This document shows positions 7,509 through 15,793 of a DNA stretch of 28,506 nucleotides, in pieces. Each line of letters starts with the position of its first letter. Position 1 is the first letter of the stretch. The DNA is from Alphaproteobacteria bacterium. GTDB lineage: Bacteria; Pseudomonadota; Alphaproteobacteria; Rhizobiales; Aestuariivirgaceae. The stretch is taken from positions 1 to 28,506 of the forward strand of contig JAPLOT010000233.1 of the NCBI GenBank assembly GCA_026400595.1, given 5' to 3'. The notes under the pieces were generated by a model. It saw nothing but the letters and a program-made list of their open reading frames with translations, did no database searches and had not been told where the DNA came from. The translations under genes and the position numbers were made by a program.

Positions 7509-8713
7509 CAGGCGCCAGCGTCGAGGGCCATCCGTTCCTTCGCCCGCAACTTCTGGCTTTCGCTCTTCAATTGCCCGCAGGCCGCCATGATGTCGCGGCC
7601 ACGTGGCGTCCTGACCGGCGAGGCGTAGCCGGCACGGTTGAGCAACTCGGCGAAGGCCTCGATGGTGTCCCAGTCGCTGCATTCGTATTGGGTGCCGGGC
7701 CAGGGATTGAAGGGGATGAGATTGACCTTTGCGGGGATGCCCTTGAGCAGCTGCACCAGCCGCTTGGCATCGGCCAGCGAGTCGTTCACGCCCTTCAGCA
7801 TCACATATTCGAAGGTGATGCGGCGGGCATTCGACAGGCCAGGATAGTTGCGGCAGGCTTGCAGCAGGTCCTTGATCGGATACTTCCTGTTGAGTGGCAC
7901 CAGCTTGTCCCGGATCTCGTCGGTGGTGCCGTGCAGCGAGATGGCCAGCATGGTGCCGATCTCTTCGCCGGCCCGCGGGATCTCCGGCACGACGCCCGAG
8001 GTCGAGAGCGTGATGCGGCGCTTGGACAGCGATATGCCTTCGCCGTCTGAGACGATCTCCATGGCGTCCTTCACGTTGTCGAAATTGTAGAGCGGCTCGC
8101 CCATGCCCATGAGCACGATGTTGGTGATGTAGCGGCCGCCCAGCGGCGGGGATGGATTGGCCTCGATGTCGCCGGGCCAGTCCCCGATGCGGTCACGCGC
8201 CGTCATGACCTGGGCCACGATCTCGCCGGCATTCAGGTTACGCACCAGCTTCTGGGTTCCGGTGTGGCAGAAGGTGCAGGTCAGGGTGCAGCCCACCTGC
8301 GAGGAGATGCAGAGCGTGCCGCGGTCCTCTTCCGGAATATAGACCATCTCGATCTCGTGGCGGGCGCCGCGCGCGTCGGGCGCCAGGCGCAGGAGCCACT
8401 TGCGGGTTCCGTCATTCGAGACCTGCTCGGTCACGATCTCGGGGCGGCCGATGACGAAGGCCTCCTGGAGACGTTCGCGCAGGTCGCGCGATATGTTGGT
8501 CATCTCGGCAAAATCCTGCACGCCGCGATGGTAGATCCAGTGCCAGATCTGCCCGGCTCGCATGCGGCGCTGCTTCTCGGGCACGCCGGCGCGGCCCAGG
8601 GCCTCGGCCAATCCGCTGCGGGTCAGGCCGATCAGCGTGGGCCGCGGGTCGTTCGGGATATAGCGCGGCGGCGCTTCGAGGGTATTGAGAATGGTCGTCA
8701 TGCGCGGCGCCAT
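7508..8713 (-). CDS. rlmN: Dual-specificity 23S rRNA/tRNA adenine C2-methyltransferase
   Basis: 401 residues. The radical-SAM cysteine motif appears as GCTLTCTFC (CxxxCxxC). The two methyl-transfer cysteines of the RlmN mechanism are also present, one just before in GTLCISSQ and one near the C-terminus in RGRDIMAACGQLK. NIVLMGMGEPLYNFDNV and ITLSTSG are family hallmarks. RlmN methylates A2503 of 23S rRNA and A37 of some tRNAs using two SAM molecules and a [4Fe-4S] cluster. The start could be Met1 or Met5 (MTTILNT); neither has a strong ribosome site. A small membrane protein gene follows with a one-base overlap. Confidence 0.96.
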   Translation of the reverse strand: MAPRMTTILNTLEAPPRYIPNDPRPTLIGLTRSGLAEALGRAGVPEKQRRMRAGQIWHWIYHRGVQDFAEMTNISRDLRERLQEAFVIGRPEIVTEQVSNDGTRKWLLRLAPDARGARHEIEMVYIPEEDRGTLCISSQVGCTLTCTFCHTGTQKLVRNLNAGEIVAQVMTARDRIGDWPGDIEANPSPPLGGRYITNIVLMGMGEPLYNFDNVKDAMEIVSDGEGISLSKRRITLSTSGVVPEIPRAGEEIGTMLAISLHGTTDEIRDKLVPLNRKYPIKDLLQACRNYPGLSNARRITFEYVMLKGVNDSLADAKRLVQLLKGIPAKVNLIPFNPWPGTQYECSDWDTIEAFAELLNRAGYASPVRTPRGRDIMAACGQLKSESQKLRAKERMALDAGA

Positions 8714-8744
8714 AGCACAGGACGGCGCCGGGAAACAGCCTGGT

Positions 8745-9263
8745 CTATTTGCAGGCGTCGTCGATCTTGGCCAGGGCGGCGGAGATGCCTTCGAGCGAGT
8801 AGGTGTCGGTGGTGGCCGTGCCGCGCCAGGAGGTGCCGGAGATCTTCAGCACCTTGCCGTTCTTCATCGCCGAGACGATCTTCTTCTCGGTCTCCGGCTT
8901 GTCGGCCCAGGCACCATCGGCATTGGTGAAGAGCTCGAAGCTGGCGTCGTCAACCGTCAGCTTGGCGATCGATTCCTTCTTGAAGGGATAGCCGATGATG
9001 GTGGAGATCTCCCCGCGCACCTTGCGGCCCGGCATGTGGGTCACCAGCAGGAAAGCGGGGTCGCGCTTGGCGTTCTTGGGCTCGCTGGACTTGGGCCGGG
9101 ACGAGACGTAGCAGACCTTGGTGTCCTTGGCCTTGTAGGTATAGGCCGCCCAGTCCGAGAACTCGCCCAGAAGCTCGGGGTCGGTTCCCTGGGCCAGGGC
9201 CACGCCTGTGCCGAAAGTCATGACCATGAGTGCTGCTGCGCCAAGCTGACGTGAAAGAATCAT
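8745..9263 (-). CDS. Invasion associated locus B (IalB) family secreted protein
   Basis: 172 residues. A signal peptide is evident: MILSRQLGAAALMVMTFGTG followed by a cleavage-like VALAQ-GTD around residue 25. The mature part carries IalB-family features: an early WAAYTY segment, a CYVSSRPKS Cys, HMPGRKVRGEIS, ASFELFTNADGAW and a C-terminal Cys (DDACK) that may pair with the first. The family is named after Bartonella IalB but is widespread in harmless Hyphomicrobiales, where its function is unknown; it is exported to the periplasm or outer membrane. AGGA 8 bases before the ATG supports the start. It is divergent from mcd and 31 bases upstream of rlmN on the same strand. Confidence 0.85.
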   Translation of the reverse strand: MILSRQLGAAALMVMTFGTGVALAQGTDPELLGEFSDWAAYTYKAKDTKVCYVSSRPKSSEPKNAKRDPAFLLVTHMPGRKVRGEISTIIGYPFKKESIAKLTVDDASFELFTNADGAWADKPETEKKIVSAMKNGKVLKISGTSWRGTATTDTYSLEGISAALAKIDDACK

Positions 9264-9357
9264 GTTTTGATCCTAACCCCTCGTTGCCACGAAATCCATG
9301 CTTGCCAGATGCTTCAAGAATCCGGCCCAAATGCGGCGGGCTTGACCACATTGATTA

Positions 9358-9386
9358 TTGCAGCGCAAAAACCGCTGGGATAGGAC
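9358..9386 (+). promoter_or_regulatory. Candidate mcd promoter with TTGCAGCGCAA palindrome
   Basis: TTGCAGCGCAA (9358-9368) is symmetric apart from the central three bases. Its left arm can serve as a -35 element: TTGCAG, 17 bases, then TAGGAC (9381-9386). A nearly identical palindrome is found upstream of ccr at 15794. The position, centred about 58 bases before the mcd ATG, fits a regulator site overlapping the promoter. Function is inferred. Confidence 0.45.
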
Positions 9387-9420
9387 CAACGTAGCCGTTC
9401 CGGCGAGGGAGAACCTGCAC

Positions 9421-11088
9421 ATGGCAGCAGTCGAAAGCGGACATCCGGCAGGTGCTGTGGTCAGCCATCTGAGCGACCACCTGATCCAGGCCTCGCGGGC
9501 GGCGGACCTCGTCTTCGCCAAGGCACGTGCACATGTTGCGGCACGCGTCATGCCGGGCGGCAAGATATCGGGCAAGATCCTCGACCGCGAACAACACGCG
9601 GCGCATGGACTGGCCTGGCTCGCCACCTATGCCGCCGTGCTGCGCGAGCTGGCACAATATGCCGAGCGTCTCACCGCAGCCGGCCGTTTCGGGGAGACCG
9701 AACAGCTCACCGCCCAGATTGCCGCGGGCGAATATCTGAACCAGATCGCCGGCGGAATCCCGATGAACCAAGGCGAGTTTGTCCGGCTTCAGGACCTCGG
9801 GCTCAGCCGCAGCGATGCCGCACCACTGCATGACTGCGTGCTGGCCCAGCGCGGCAATACCGCCGAAGCCCGCGCCCGGCTGACTGATCGGATCACCGAT
9901 GGACAGTTCGCCGACAGCGGACTGGACGACACGCTGGCGGATATCGCCCAGACCATGCGCCGCTTCGTGCAGGACAAGGTGGCGCCGCATGCCCATGACT
10001 GGCACCGCCGCAATGCCTATGTGCCTTTGGAAATCGTGCAGGAACTGGCCGAGCTCGGCGTCTTCTCTCTGACCCTGCCGGAGGAATTTGGCGGATTGGG
10101 CCTGTCGAAGGAGTCCATGTGCGTGGTGTCCGAAGAGCTGTCGCGCGGCTGGATCGCGGTGGGCTCGCTCGGTACCCGGGCCGAAATCGCCTGCGAGCTG
10201 ATCCTCTGCGGCGGCACCGAAGAGCAGAAGGCGAAGTGGCTGCCGAAGATCGGCAGCGGCGAGATCCTGCCGACCGCTGTCTTCACCGAGCCCAATACCG
10301 GCTCCGACCTTGGCTCGCTGCGGACGCGCGCCGTGCGCCATGGCGATGTCTACAAGGTCACCGGCAACAAGACATGGATCACGCACCCGGTGCGCGCCGA
10401 TGTGATGACGCTGCTGGTGCGCACCGATCCCGATGAGGCCGGTTATCGCGGCCTGTCCATGTTCCTCGCCGAAAAACCGCGGGGAACCGATGCCGATCCT
10501 TTCCCCGCCAAGGGCATGTCGGGTGGCGAGATCGAGGTGCTGGGCTATCGCGGCATGAAGGAATACGAGATCCGCTTCGAGGACTTCGAGGTGAGGGCGG
10601 AAAACCTGCTGGGCGGCATCGAGGGCCAGGGCTTCAAGCAGCTGATGCAGACCTTCGAGGCGGCGCGCATCCAGACCGCGGCGCGCGCGGTCGGCGTGGC
10701 GCAGAATGCGCTCGATCTCGGTCTCAAGTACGCCAAGGACCGCAACCAGTTCGGCCAGCCCATCATCGCCTTCCCGCGTATCGCCGACAAGCTGGCGCTG
10801 ATGGCGGCCGAGGTGATGGCCGCACGCCTGCTGACGCTTTTCTCGGCGCGCGAGAAGGATGCCGGGCGGCGCTGCGATCTCGAGGCCGGCATGGCCAAGT
10901 TGCTGGGCGCGCGGGTTGCCTGGGCGGCGGCCGACAATGCCCTGCAGATTCACGGCGGCAACGGCTTCGCGCTGGAGTATCCGATCAGCCGCGTGCTGTG
11001 CGATGCGCGCATCCTGAACATCTTCGAAGGCGCCGCTGAGATCCAGGCACAGGTCATCGCCCGCCGCCTGCTCGAAGGTGGGAATTGA
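9421..11088 (+). CDS. mcd: (2S)-methylsuccinyl-CoA dehydrogenase-like acyl-CoA dehydrogenase
   Basis: 555 residues from the ATG at 9421, preceded by GAGGGAG. About 165 residues of mostly helical N-terminal extension precede a complete acyl-CoA dehydrogenase fold starting near residue 168. FAD/substrate motifs include FTEPNTGSDLGSL, VTGNKTWITH, KDRNQFGQPI, QIHGGNGF and NIFEGAAEIQ, whose Glu536 occupies the usual catalytic-base position. The extension and total length are characteristic of Mcd of the ethylmalonyl-CoA pathway, which oxidises (2S)-methylsuccinyl-CoA to mesaconyl-CoA and passes electrons to ETF. Presence of ccr 4.7 kb away strongly supports this over a generic fatty-acid enzyme. 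The stop overlaps the TTG start of the next SDR gene. Confidence 0.87.
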   Translation: MAAVESGHPAGAVVSHLSDHLIQASRAADLVFAKARAHVAARVMPGGKISGKILDREQHAAHGLAWLATYAAVLRELAQYAERLTAAGRFGETEQLTAQIAAGEYLNQIAGGIPMNQGEFVRLQDLGLSRSDAAPLHDCVLAQRGNTAEARARLTDRITDGQFADSGLDDTLADIAQTMRRFVQDKVAPHAHDWHRRNAYVPLEIVQELAELGVFSLTLPEEFGGLGLSKESMCVVSEELSRGWIAVGSLGTRAEIACELILCGGTEEQKAKWLPKIGSGEILPTAVFTEPNTGSDLGSLRTRAVRHGDVYKVTGNKTWITHPVRADVMTLLVRTDPDEAGYRGLSMFLAEKPRGTDADPFPAKGMSGGEIEVLGYRGMKEYEIRFEDFEVRAENLLGGIEGQGFKQLMQTFEAARIQTAARAVGVAQNALDLGLKYAKDRNQFGQPIIAFPRIADKLALMAAEVMAARLLTLFSAREKDAGRRCDLEAGMAKLLGARVAWAAADNALQIHGGNGFALEYPISRVLCDARILNIFEGAAEIQAQVIARRLLEGGN

Positions 11089-11918
11089 GCCAGCGCAGCA
11101 TCCTGATCACCGGCTGCTCCTCGGGCATCGGGCTGGCCTGCGCGCGCGGCATGAAGGCGCGCGGCTGGCGCGTCTTTGCAACCGCGCGCAAGGACGAAGA
11201 CCTGAAGCGTCTCGCGGAGGAGGGCTTCGAGACGCTCCGGCTGGACTATGTCTTTCCCGAGTCGGTCGCGGCCTGTGCGGCGGAGGTCGGCCGGCTCGCG
11301 GGCGGAAGGCTCGATGCCCTGTTCAACAACGGTGCCTATGGCCAGCCCGGCGCGGTGGAGGATCTGCGGCGCGAGGTGCTTGAGGCACAGTTCGCCGCCA
11401 ATGTCTTCGGCTGGCACCAGCTGACCTGCGCGGTGCTCCCCCTGATACGCGCCAATGGGGGCGGCCGCATCGTGCAGTGCTCGTCCGTGCTCGGACTTGT
11501 CGCGCTCAAGTGGCGCGGCGCCTACAATGCCTCGAAGTTTGCCATCGAGGCCCTGTCGGACACGATGCGGCTGGAACTCAGGGGCAGCAACATCTTCGTG
11601 TCGCTGATTGAGCCCGGGCCGATCACCAGCCGTTTCACGGAGCATGCGCTGAAAGCCTTCGAGGGCAATATCGATCAGGACAATTCGCACTACCGGCAGG
11701 CCTATGAGCGCCAGCGTGCAAGGCTTGGCCGCGGCGGCTCCAACCGCTACAAGCTGGGACCCGAAGCGGTGTTCGAAAAGCTCGTGCATGCGGTGGAGAG
11801 CCCCCGGCCAAAGGCGCGCTATTTCGTCACCAAACCCACAACCTACATGTCGATTGCCCGGCGCATCCTGCCGCAGCGCGTTCTCGATCATGTGCTGCAC
11901 AAGGCGTCCGACCAATGA
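11085..11918 (+). CDS. SDR family oxidoreductase
   Basis: 277 residues with a TTG start at 11085 that overlaps the mcd stop (TTGA); GAAGGTGGGA sits just upstream. It begins SQRSILITGCSSGIGLACA, the classical SDR nucleotide-binding motif. NNGAYGQPGAVED replaces NNAG, and QCSSVLGL plus YNASKFAIEAL supply the Ser, Tyr and Lys. The GPITSRFTEHAL segment and long C-terminal helical tail (YFVTKPTTYMSIARRILPQR) resemble SDRs of the 11-beta/17-beta-hydroxysteroid-dehydrogenase-like group with a possible membrane-associated end. Four-base overlaps on both sides place it in one translational unit with mcd and the HIG1 protein. Its substrate is unknown, and no step of the known ethylmalonyl-CoA pathway obviously requires it. 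Confidence 0.88.
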   Translation: MSQRSILITGCSSGIGLACARGMKARGWRVFATARKDEDLKRLAEEGFETLRLDYVFPESVAACAAEVGRLAGGRLDALFNNGAYGQPGAVEDLRREVLEAQFAANVFGWHQLTCAVLPLIRANGGGRIVQCSSVLGLVALKWRGAYNASKFAIEALSDTMRLELRGSNIFVSLIEPGPITSRFTEHALKAFEGNIDQDNSHYRQAYERQRARLGRGGSNRYKLGPEAVFEKLVHAVESPRPKARYFVTKPTTYMSIARRILPQRVLDHVLHKASDQ

Positions 11919-12100
11919 TCCTGACCTATCTGGGCTACATCGCGGTCGGCGCCGTGCTCGTCGTTCTCCTCGCAGGCCTGTGGAACATGTTCCGCGGCGG
12001 ATCTTCCAACACATCCCAGACCCTGATGCGCTGGCGCGTCATCCTGCAGTTCATCGCCATCGTCATCCTCATGGCCAGTCTGTGGTTTGCCCAGCGCTGA
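11915..12100 (+). CDS. HIG1-domain twin-transmembrane protein
   Basis: 61 residues, two hydrophobic helices (about 4-25 and 42-58) joined by a polar loop. The loop contains QTLMRWRVILQ, an exact match to the HIG1 signature Q-x3-R-x-R-x3-Q (QRRQ motif). HIG1 proteins are small inner-membrane proteins; the mitochondrial Rcf1/HIGD1 members associate with cytochrome c oxidase and respiratory supercomplexes, and alphaproteobacteria have short homologues. The ATG overlaps the SDR stop by four bases (ATGA), so translation is probably coupled to the mcd transcript. Role in this organism is inferred from family only. Confidence 0.85.
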   Translation: MILTYLGYIAVGAVLVVLLAGLWNMFRGGSSNTSQTLMRWRVILQFIAIVILMASLWFAQR

Positions 12101-12168
12101 GGGCTTGAAACCGGCGCCGCGCGCATCCATATGACGCTGCGTTTGGGCTTGCGCGGGAGGAGGCCGGA

Positions 12169-12516
12169 ATGGTTCTGACGCAGAAAGAAGCCGGGGTCCG
12201 GCGCGATTTCTTTCCGAAGATGAAGCGGGTGCTGGCCAATGTGCCCTTCGCCGAGGACGTGGTCGCGGCCTATTTCTGCGCTTTCGATCCGGCCACGCCG
12301 ATGCGCGCCAAGACCATCCTGATCGGCGCGCTCGCCTATTTCATCCTGCCGCTGGATGTGGTGCCCGACTTCGTGCTGGGCCTCGGCTTCACTGACGACA
12401 TGGCGGTGCTGCTGGCGGCGGTAAACGTGGTGCGGGTGCATCTTCACCAGCGCCATCGCGACAAGGCTCGCGATACGCTGGACCGCATGCGGCAGGGAGA
12501 TCCGGCAGCGGTTTGA
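12169..12516 (+). CDS. YkvA family protein (DUF1232)
   Basis: 115 residues. The DUF1232 core is clear: RAKTILIGALAYFILPLDVV followed by PDFVLGLGFTDDMAVL, a hydrophobic segment with the PxDxxPD motif that defines the family. A perfect-looking Shine-Dalgarno (GGGAGGAGG) lies 8-10 bases before the ATG. These small proteins are predicted to be membrane-associated and have no established biochemical function. It follows the HIG1 gene by 68 bases in the same direction and may be on the same transcript. Confidence 0.83.
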   Translation: MVLTQKEAGVRRDFFPKMKRVLANVPFAEDVVAAYFCAFDPATPMRAKTILIGALAYFILPLDVVPDFVLGLGFTDDMAVLLAAVNVVRVHLHQRHRDKARDTLDRMRQGDPAAV

Positions 12517-12607
12517 GAGGCCGGCGTCTTGCAAGGCCGCCCGGTGATGCCCACATATCGTGTTGGCATTCGCAGGCCGGGTCCGGCCGGATTTTGAAAG
12601 GTTCAGC

Positions 12608-13297
12608 ATGTTCGATCCCAAGAAGCTTCTGGAGCAGTTCCTCGGCGGCAATGCTCCCGGAACCGGCCAGAAGGGCCTGTCACCCGACCTGATCAAGGGC
12701 CTAGCGGGCGGCGCCGCCGCGGGCGGGCTTGCCGGCATTCTCCTGGGCGGCAAGTCGACCAAGAAACTGGCCAAGACCGCGCTGAAGGTGGGCGGTACCG
12801 CCGCACTGGCGGGCCTTGCCTACAAGGCCTACAATGACTGGCAGGCCTCGAAGCAACCCTCTGCTCCCGAAGCGCCGAACATGAAGGACATCACGCCGCG
12901 GCCCGAGGGAACGCCCTTCCTGCCGCGCATCGAACGCGAGCGCGACACCCAGAGCCTGGCACTCCTCACCGCGATGATCGCCGCGGCCAAGGCCGATGGC
13001 CACATCGACGCTCAGGAGCAGCAGAAGATCTTCGGCAAGCTCGACGAGATGGACCTCGACACCGAGTCGAAGGCCTTCATCATGGACGAATTGCGCAAGC
13101 CCCTGAACATCGACCAAGTGGTGGCCGCCGCCACCACGCCGGAGCTGGCGGTCGAAATCTATGCCGCTTCGGTTCTGGCCATCGATCCAGACGATCCGGC
13201 CGAACAGGCCTATCTCGCCATGCTGGCCTCACGGCTCAAGCTCGAACCCGGCCTTCGGGCTGCCATCGAGAGAGAAACCGCGAAGGTCTTGGCGTAA
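12608..13297 (+). CDS. TerB-like/DUF533 family protein
   Basis: 229 residues from the ATG at 12608, with AAAGG upstream. The N-terminal third is glycine/alanine-rich and hydrophobic (GLAGGAAAGGLAGILLGG, then TAALAGLAYKAYNDW), typical of DUF533 inner-membrane proteins. A proline-rich linker (residues about 80-105) leads to an all-helical TerB-like domain with the acidic AAAKADGHIDAQEQQKI motif that resembles the metal-binding site of tellurite-resistance TerB. It is part of the plus-strand run ending with YihY. Function is unknown; tellurite resistance should not be inferred from the name. Confidence 0.8.
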   Translation: MFDPKKLLEQFLGGNAPGTGQKGLSPDLIKGLAGGAAAGGLAGILLGGKSTKKLAKTALKVGGTAALAGLAYKAYNDWQASKQPSAPEAPNMKDITPRPEGTPFLPRIERERDTQSLALLTAMIAAAKADGHIDAQEQQKIFGKLDEMDLDTESKAFIMDELRKPLNIDQVVAAATTPELAVEIYAASVLAIDPDDPAEQAYLAMLASRLKLEPGLRAAIERETAKVLA

Positions 13298-13306
13298 CGC
13301 GTCCCC

Positions 13307-14197
13307 GTGGGCTATCCAGAGCCCATGGACGATCAGGGCGGCTCTGCGGTTCCAACACTTGCTTCGCTGGCGCGCGAGAGTTTCTACCGGCTCTTCGCCG
13401 ACGAGGCGATTCCGCTTGCCGGCAACATCGCTTTCCGTTCGCTCTTCTCGGTCTTTCCCTTTCTCATCTTCCTCACAGCGCTCGGCGGCTTCTTCGGCAA
13501 CGAAGCGCTGGCGCAGAGCATCGTCGACTATCTGCTCAGCGTTGCCCCGGAAGAACTGGTGAAGCCGCTCGCCGGCGAGATCCGCTCCATCCTCACCGTG
13601 CCGCGGACCGGCCTGCTCAGCCTCTCGGCGCTGCTCACCATCTGGAGCGCCATGGCCGGCGTCGACAGCGTGCGCGTCGGGCTCAATCGCGCCTATGACC
13701 TTCGCGAGGACCGCAGCATCTGGGTGCTCTATCTGCAGAACGTGCTGTTTGTCATCGGCTCGGCGGTGCTGCTGCTGACCGTGGCCCTGCTGTTGGTTTT
13801 CGCACCGGTCGGCATCGCCATCATCAATGCCCATGCACCGGAACTGCAGGCCAGTTTCTCGACGCTGGAGCAGGTTCGCCTGCCGATCGCGATCTTTCTT
13901 CTCACCGCCGGGCTGCTGATATGCCATCGCGTGCTGCCGGCCAAGCAGCTGCGCGTGCTGGAGGTGCTTCCCGGTGTGATCCTCACCGTGATCGTCTGGA
14001 TCGCGCTGTCCAGCGCCTTCTCTTACTACCTCGTGAACTTCAACACCTTCGCTTCGACCTATGCGTCTCTGTCGGGGCTCTTCGCCATGATGTTCTTTCT
14101 CTACCTTGCGGCGCTGGTGCTCATCCTCGGCGGCGAGGTGAACCGGGTGATCGAAGTCCGCCGTGCAAGCCGGATCGAGCGCAACGACGAAGTGTGA
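13307..14197 (+). CDS. YihY/virulence factor BrkB family membrane protein
   Basis: Up to 296 residues with a GTG start at 13307; the ATG at 13325 (MDDQGG) is an equally plausible start, and neither has a good Shine-Dalgarno. The YihY signature IPLAGNIAFRSLFSVFPFLI follows a short cytosolic N-terminus. Around six hydrophobic helices are visible (about 42-60, 103-120, 138-165, 182-200, 218-240, 252-275). The family is an inner-membrane protein once mislabelled ribonuclease BN; its transport or structural role is unresolved. The stop codon is one base from that of the convergent TfoX-domain gene. Confidence 0.86.
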   Translation: MGYPEPMDDQGGSAVPTLASLARESFYRLFADEAIPLAGNIAFRSLFSVFPFLIFLTALGGFFGNEALAQSIVDYLLSVAPEELVKPLAGEIRSILTVPRTGLLSLSALLTIWSAMAGVDSVRVGLNRAYDLREDRSIWVLYLQNVLFVIGSAVLLLTVALLLVFAPVGIAIINAHAPELQASFSTLEQVRLPIAIFLLTAGLLICHRVLPAKQLRVLEVLPGVILTVIVWIALSSAFSYYLVNFNTFASTYASLSGLFAMMFFLYLAALVLILGGEVNRVIEVRRASRIERNDEV

Positions 14198-14198
14198 G

Positions 14199-14483
14199 CT
14201 ATCCCATCGCGCGCAGCTCGCGGCGCAATGAATCCTTTTCTTCTCTCGACAGGCTGCGCCAGTCGCGATCCTGAAGACCGGCCGCAAGGGCCCAGAGCAG
14301 ATTGAGCGAGACCTTGCCACGCTGCAGCTGTCTGACACGCCGATAGGCACGGATGGCACCCAGCTGCTGCAAATCGGCCAGCGTGGTCACGCCCGCCTCG
14401 GCCAGCATCCGCGCAGACGCTGGCCCGAGGTTGCGCAGCTGCGCCACCGATGCCCTACCTGACGGCGGCCTCGACGGCGTCAT
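14199..14483 (-). CDS. TfoX/Sxy C-terminal domain protein
   Basis: Up to 94 residues. The core LRNLGPASARMLAEAGVTTL, continuing with ADLQQLGAIRAYRRV, is the helix-hairpin-helix-like C-terminal domain of TfoX/Sxy. NLLWALAAGLQDRDW, also typical, follows. The N-terminal TfoX domain is absent, as in many stand-alone alphaproteobacterial copies. From the ATG at 14483 it overlaps the end of ccr by 29 bases; a GTG at 14447 preceded by AGGTAGGG would remove the overlap and may be the real start. Same-strand position suggests readthrough from ccr. A role in competence is not implied. Confidence 0.75.
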   Translation of the reverse strand: MTPSRPPSGRASVAQLRNLGPASARMLAEAGVTTLADLQQLGAIRAYRRVRQLQRGKVSLNLLWALAAGLQDRDWRSLSREEKDSLRRELRAMG

Positions 14484-15747
14484 CGAAGTTCCGCAGGCCG
14501 GTGGTCGGCGCAGAGACCAGCACGGCCATGTTGCCGGGGCGGTGCTCGTTCTTCCACATCTTCATGTGGGCCTTGGGGATGTCGCTCCAGGCATAGACCT
14601 CGGACATGCAGGGATCGATGCGCCGGGCCACGACCAGCTTGTTGGCGGCGGCGGCCTGCATGAGATTGGCAAAGTGCGATCCCTGGACCCGCTTCTGGTG
14701 CATCCACAAGTAGCGCGCGTCCATGGTGAGATTGAAGCCGGTGGTCCCGGCGCAGATCACCACCATGCCGCCCCGGCGGGTCATGAGCACGGAGACCGGG
14801 AAGGTCGACTCGCCGGGATGCTCGACGACCATGTCGACGTTGTTTCCCTTGCCGGTAAAGGCCCAGATGGCCTTGCCGAACTCGCGCGCGTTCTTGAGCC
14901 ATTCGTTGTAGGCGGGCGTGCCGACCTGGGGCATCTGTCCCCAGCAGTTGAAATTCTTGCGATTGATCACGCCGCGCGCACCGAGCTGCTTGACGAAATC
15001 GGTCTTGTCGTCGTCCGAGATCACGCCGATCGCATTGGCGCCGACGGTGGCGATGAGCTGAATCGCCATCGAGCCGAGGCCGCCCGAGGCGCCCCAGACC
15101 AGCACGTTCTGGCCCGCGCTCAGCACGTGCGGGCGATGGCCGAAGAGCATGCGGTAGGCCGTGGCAAGCGTGAGCGTGTAGCAGGCTGCCTCCTCCCAGG
15201 TCAGGTGCTGGGGCTTGGGCAGCAGCTGGCGGGCCTGGACGCGGGTGAACTGCGCGAAGGATCCGTCCGGGGTTTCGTAGCCCCAGATGCGCTGCGAGTT
15301 CGAGAACATGGGGTCGCCGCCATTGCACTCCTCGTCGTCGCCGTCGTCCTGGTTGCAGTGGATGACGACCTCGTCGCCCACCTTCCAGCGCTTCACCTTC
15401 GAGCCGACGGCATAGACGATACCCGAGGCATCCGAGCCTGCGATGTGGTAGGGGTTCTTGTGCCCGTCATGCGGCGAGATGGGCTTGCCGAGCGCGGCCC
15501 AGATGCCGTTGTAGTTGACCCCGCCGGCCATCACCAGAACCAGGCACTCGTCCTCGCCGATCGACCAGGTGGGAACCACCTCGATCTGCATGGCCGTGTC
15601 CGGGGCGCCGTGCCGTTCCTGCCGGATGCACCAAGCATACATGTTTTCCGGCACGTGCCCCATCGGCGGGATCTCGCCGATCTCGTAGAGGTCCTTCACA
15701 GGCACATTGGTATTGGCAGGCTTCGCTGCCTTGGCGGTTGCTGTCAT
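14455..15747 (-). CDS. ccr: Crotonyl-CoA carboxylase/reductase
   Basis: 430 residues from the ATG at 15747, preceded by the strong ribosome site GGGGAGAGAAAC; an upstream in-frame start at 15771 lacks one. It is a medium-chain dehydrogenase/reductase with the NADPH-binding WGASGGLGSMA near residue 218. VNYNGIWA, RIWGYETPDGSFAQF and GSHFAN match Ccr proteins; the Asn, Glu158 and His358 in them probably correspond to the residues that hold CO2 in characterised enzymes. It reductively carboxylates crotonyl-CoA to (2S)-ethylmalonyl-CoA, the committed step of the ethylmalonyl-CoA pathway for C2 (or C1) assimilation without isocitrate lyase. Upstream on its own strand is a palindrome shared with mcd. 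Confidence 0.96.
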   Translation of the reverse strand: MTATAKAAKPANTNVPVKDLYEIGEIPPMGHVPENMYAWCIRQERHGAPDTAMQIEVVPTWSIGEDECLVLVMAGGVNYNGIWAALGKPISPHDGHKNPYHIAGSDASGIVYAVGSKVKRWKVGDEVVIHCNQDDGDDEECNGGDPMFSNSQRIWGYETPDGSFAQFTRVQARQLLPKPQHLTWEEAACYTLTLATAYRMLFGHRPHVLSAGQNVLVWGASGGLGSMAIQLIATVGANAIGVISDDDKTDFVKQLGARGVINRKNFNCWGQMPQVGTPAYNEWLKNAREFGKAIWAFTGKGNNVDMVVEHPGESTFPVSVLMTRRGGMVVICAGTTGFNLTMDARYLWMHQKRVQGSHFANLMQAAAANKLVVARRIDPCMSEVYAWSDIPKAHMKMWKNEHRPGNMAVLVSAPTTGLRNFDDAVEAAVR

Positions 15748-15793
15748 GTTTCTCTCCCCTTGAACGGGCAACGTGGCAGAAAGCTAGACGATC

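Noticed and set aside
9342..9356. TTGACCACATTGAT between ialB and mcd as an FNR box
   Set aside because: The right half is TTGA rather than RTCAA, so it is a direct and not an inverted arrangement.
12608..13297. Tellurite resistance or a defence role for the TerB-like gene
   Set aside because: No other ter genes are nearby, and the DUF533 architecture is a common housekeeping membrane protein in this group.
14199..14483. Competence regulator Sxy/TfoX
   Set aside because: Only the C-terminal helical domain is present and no competence genes are nearby; stand-alone copies are common with unknown role.
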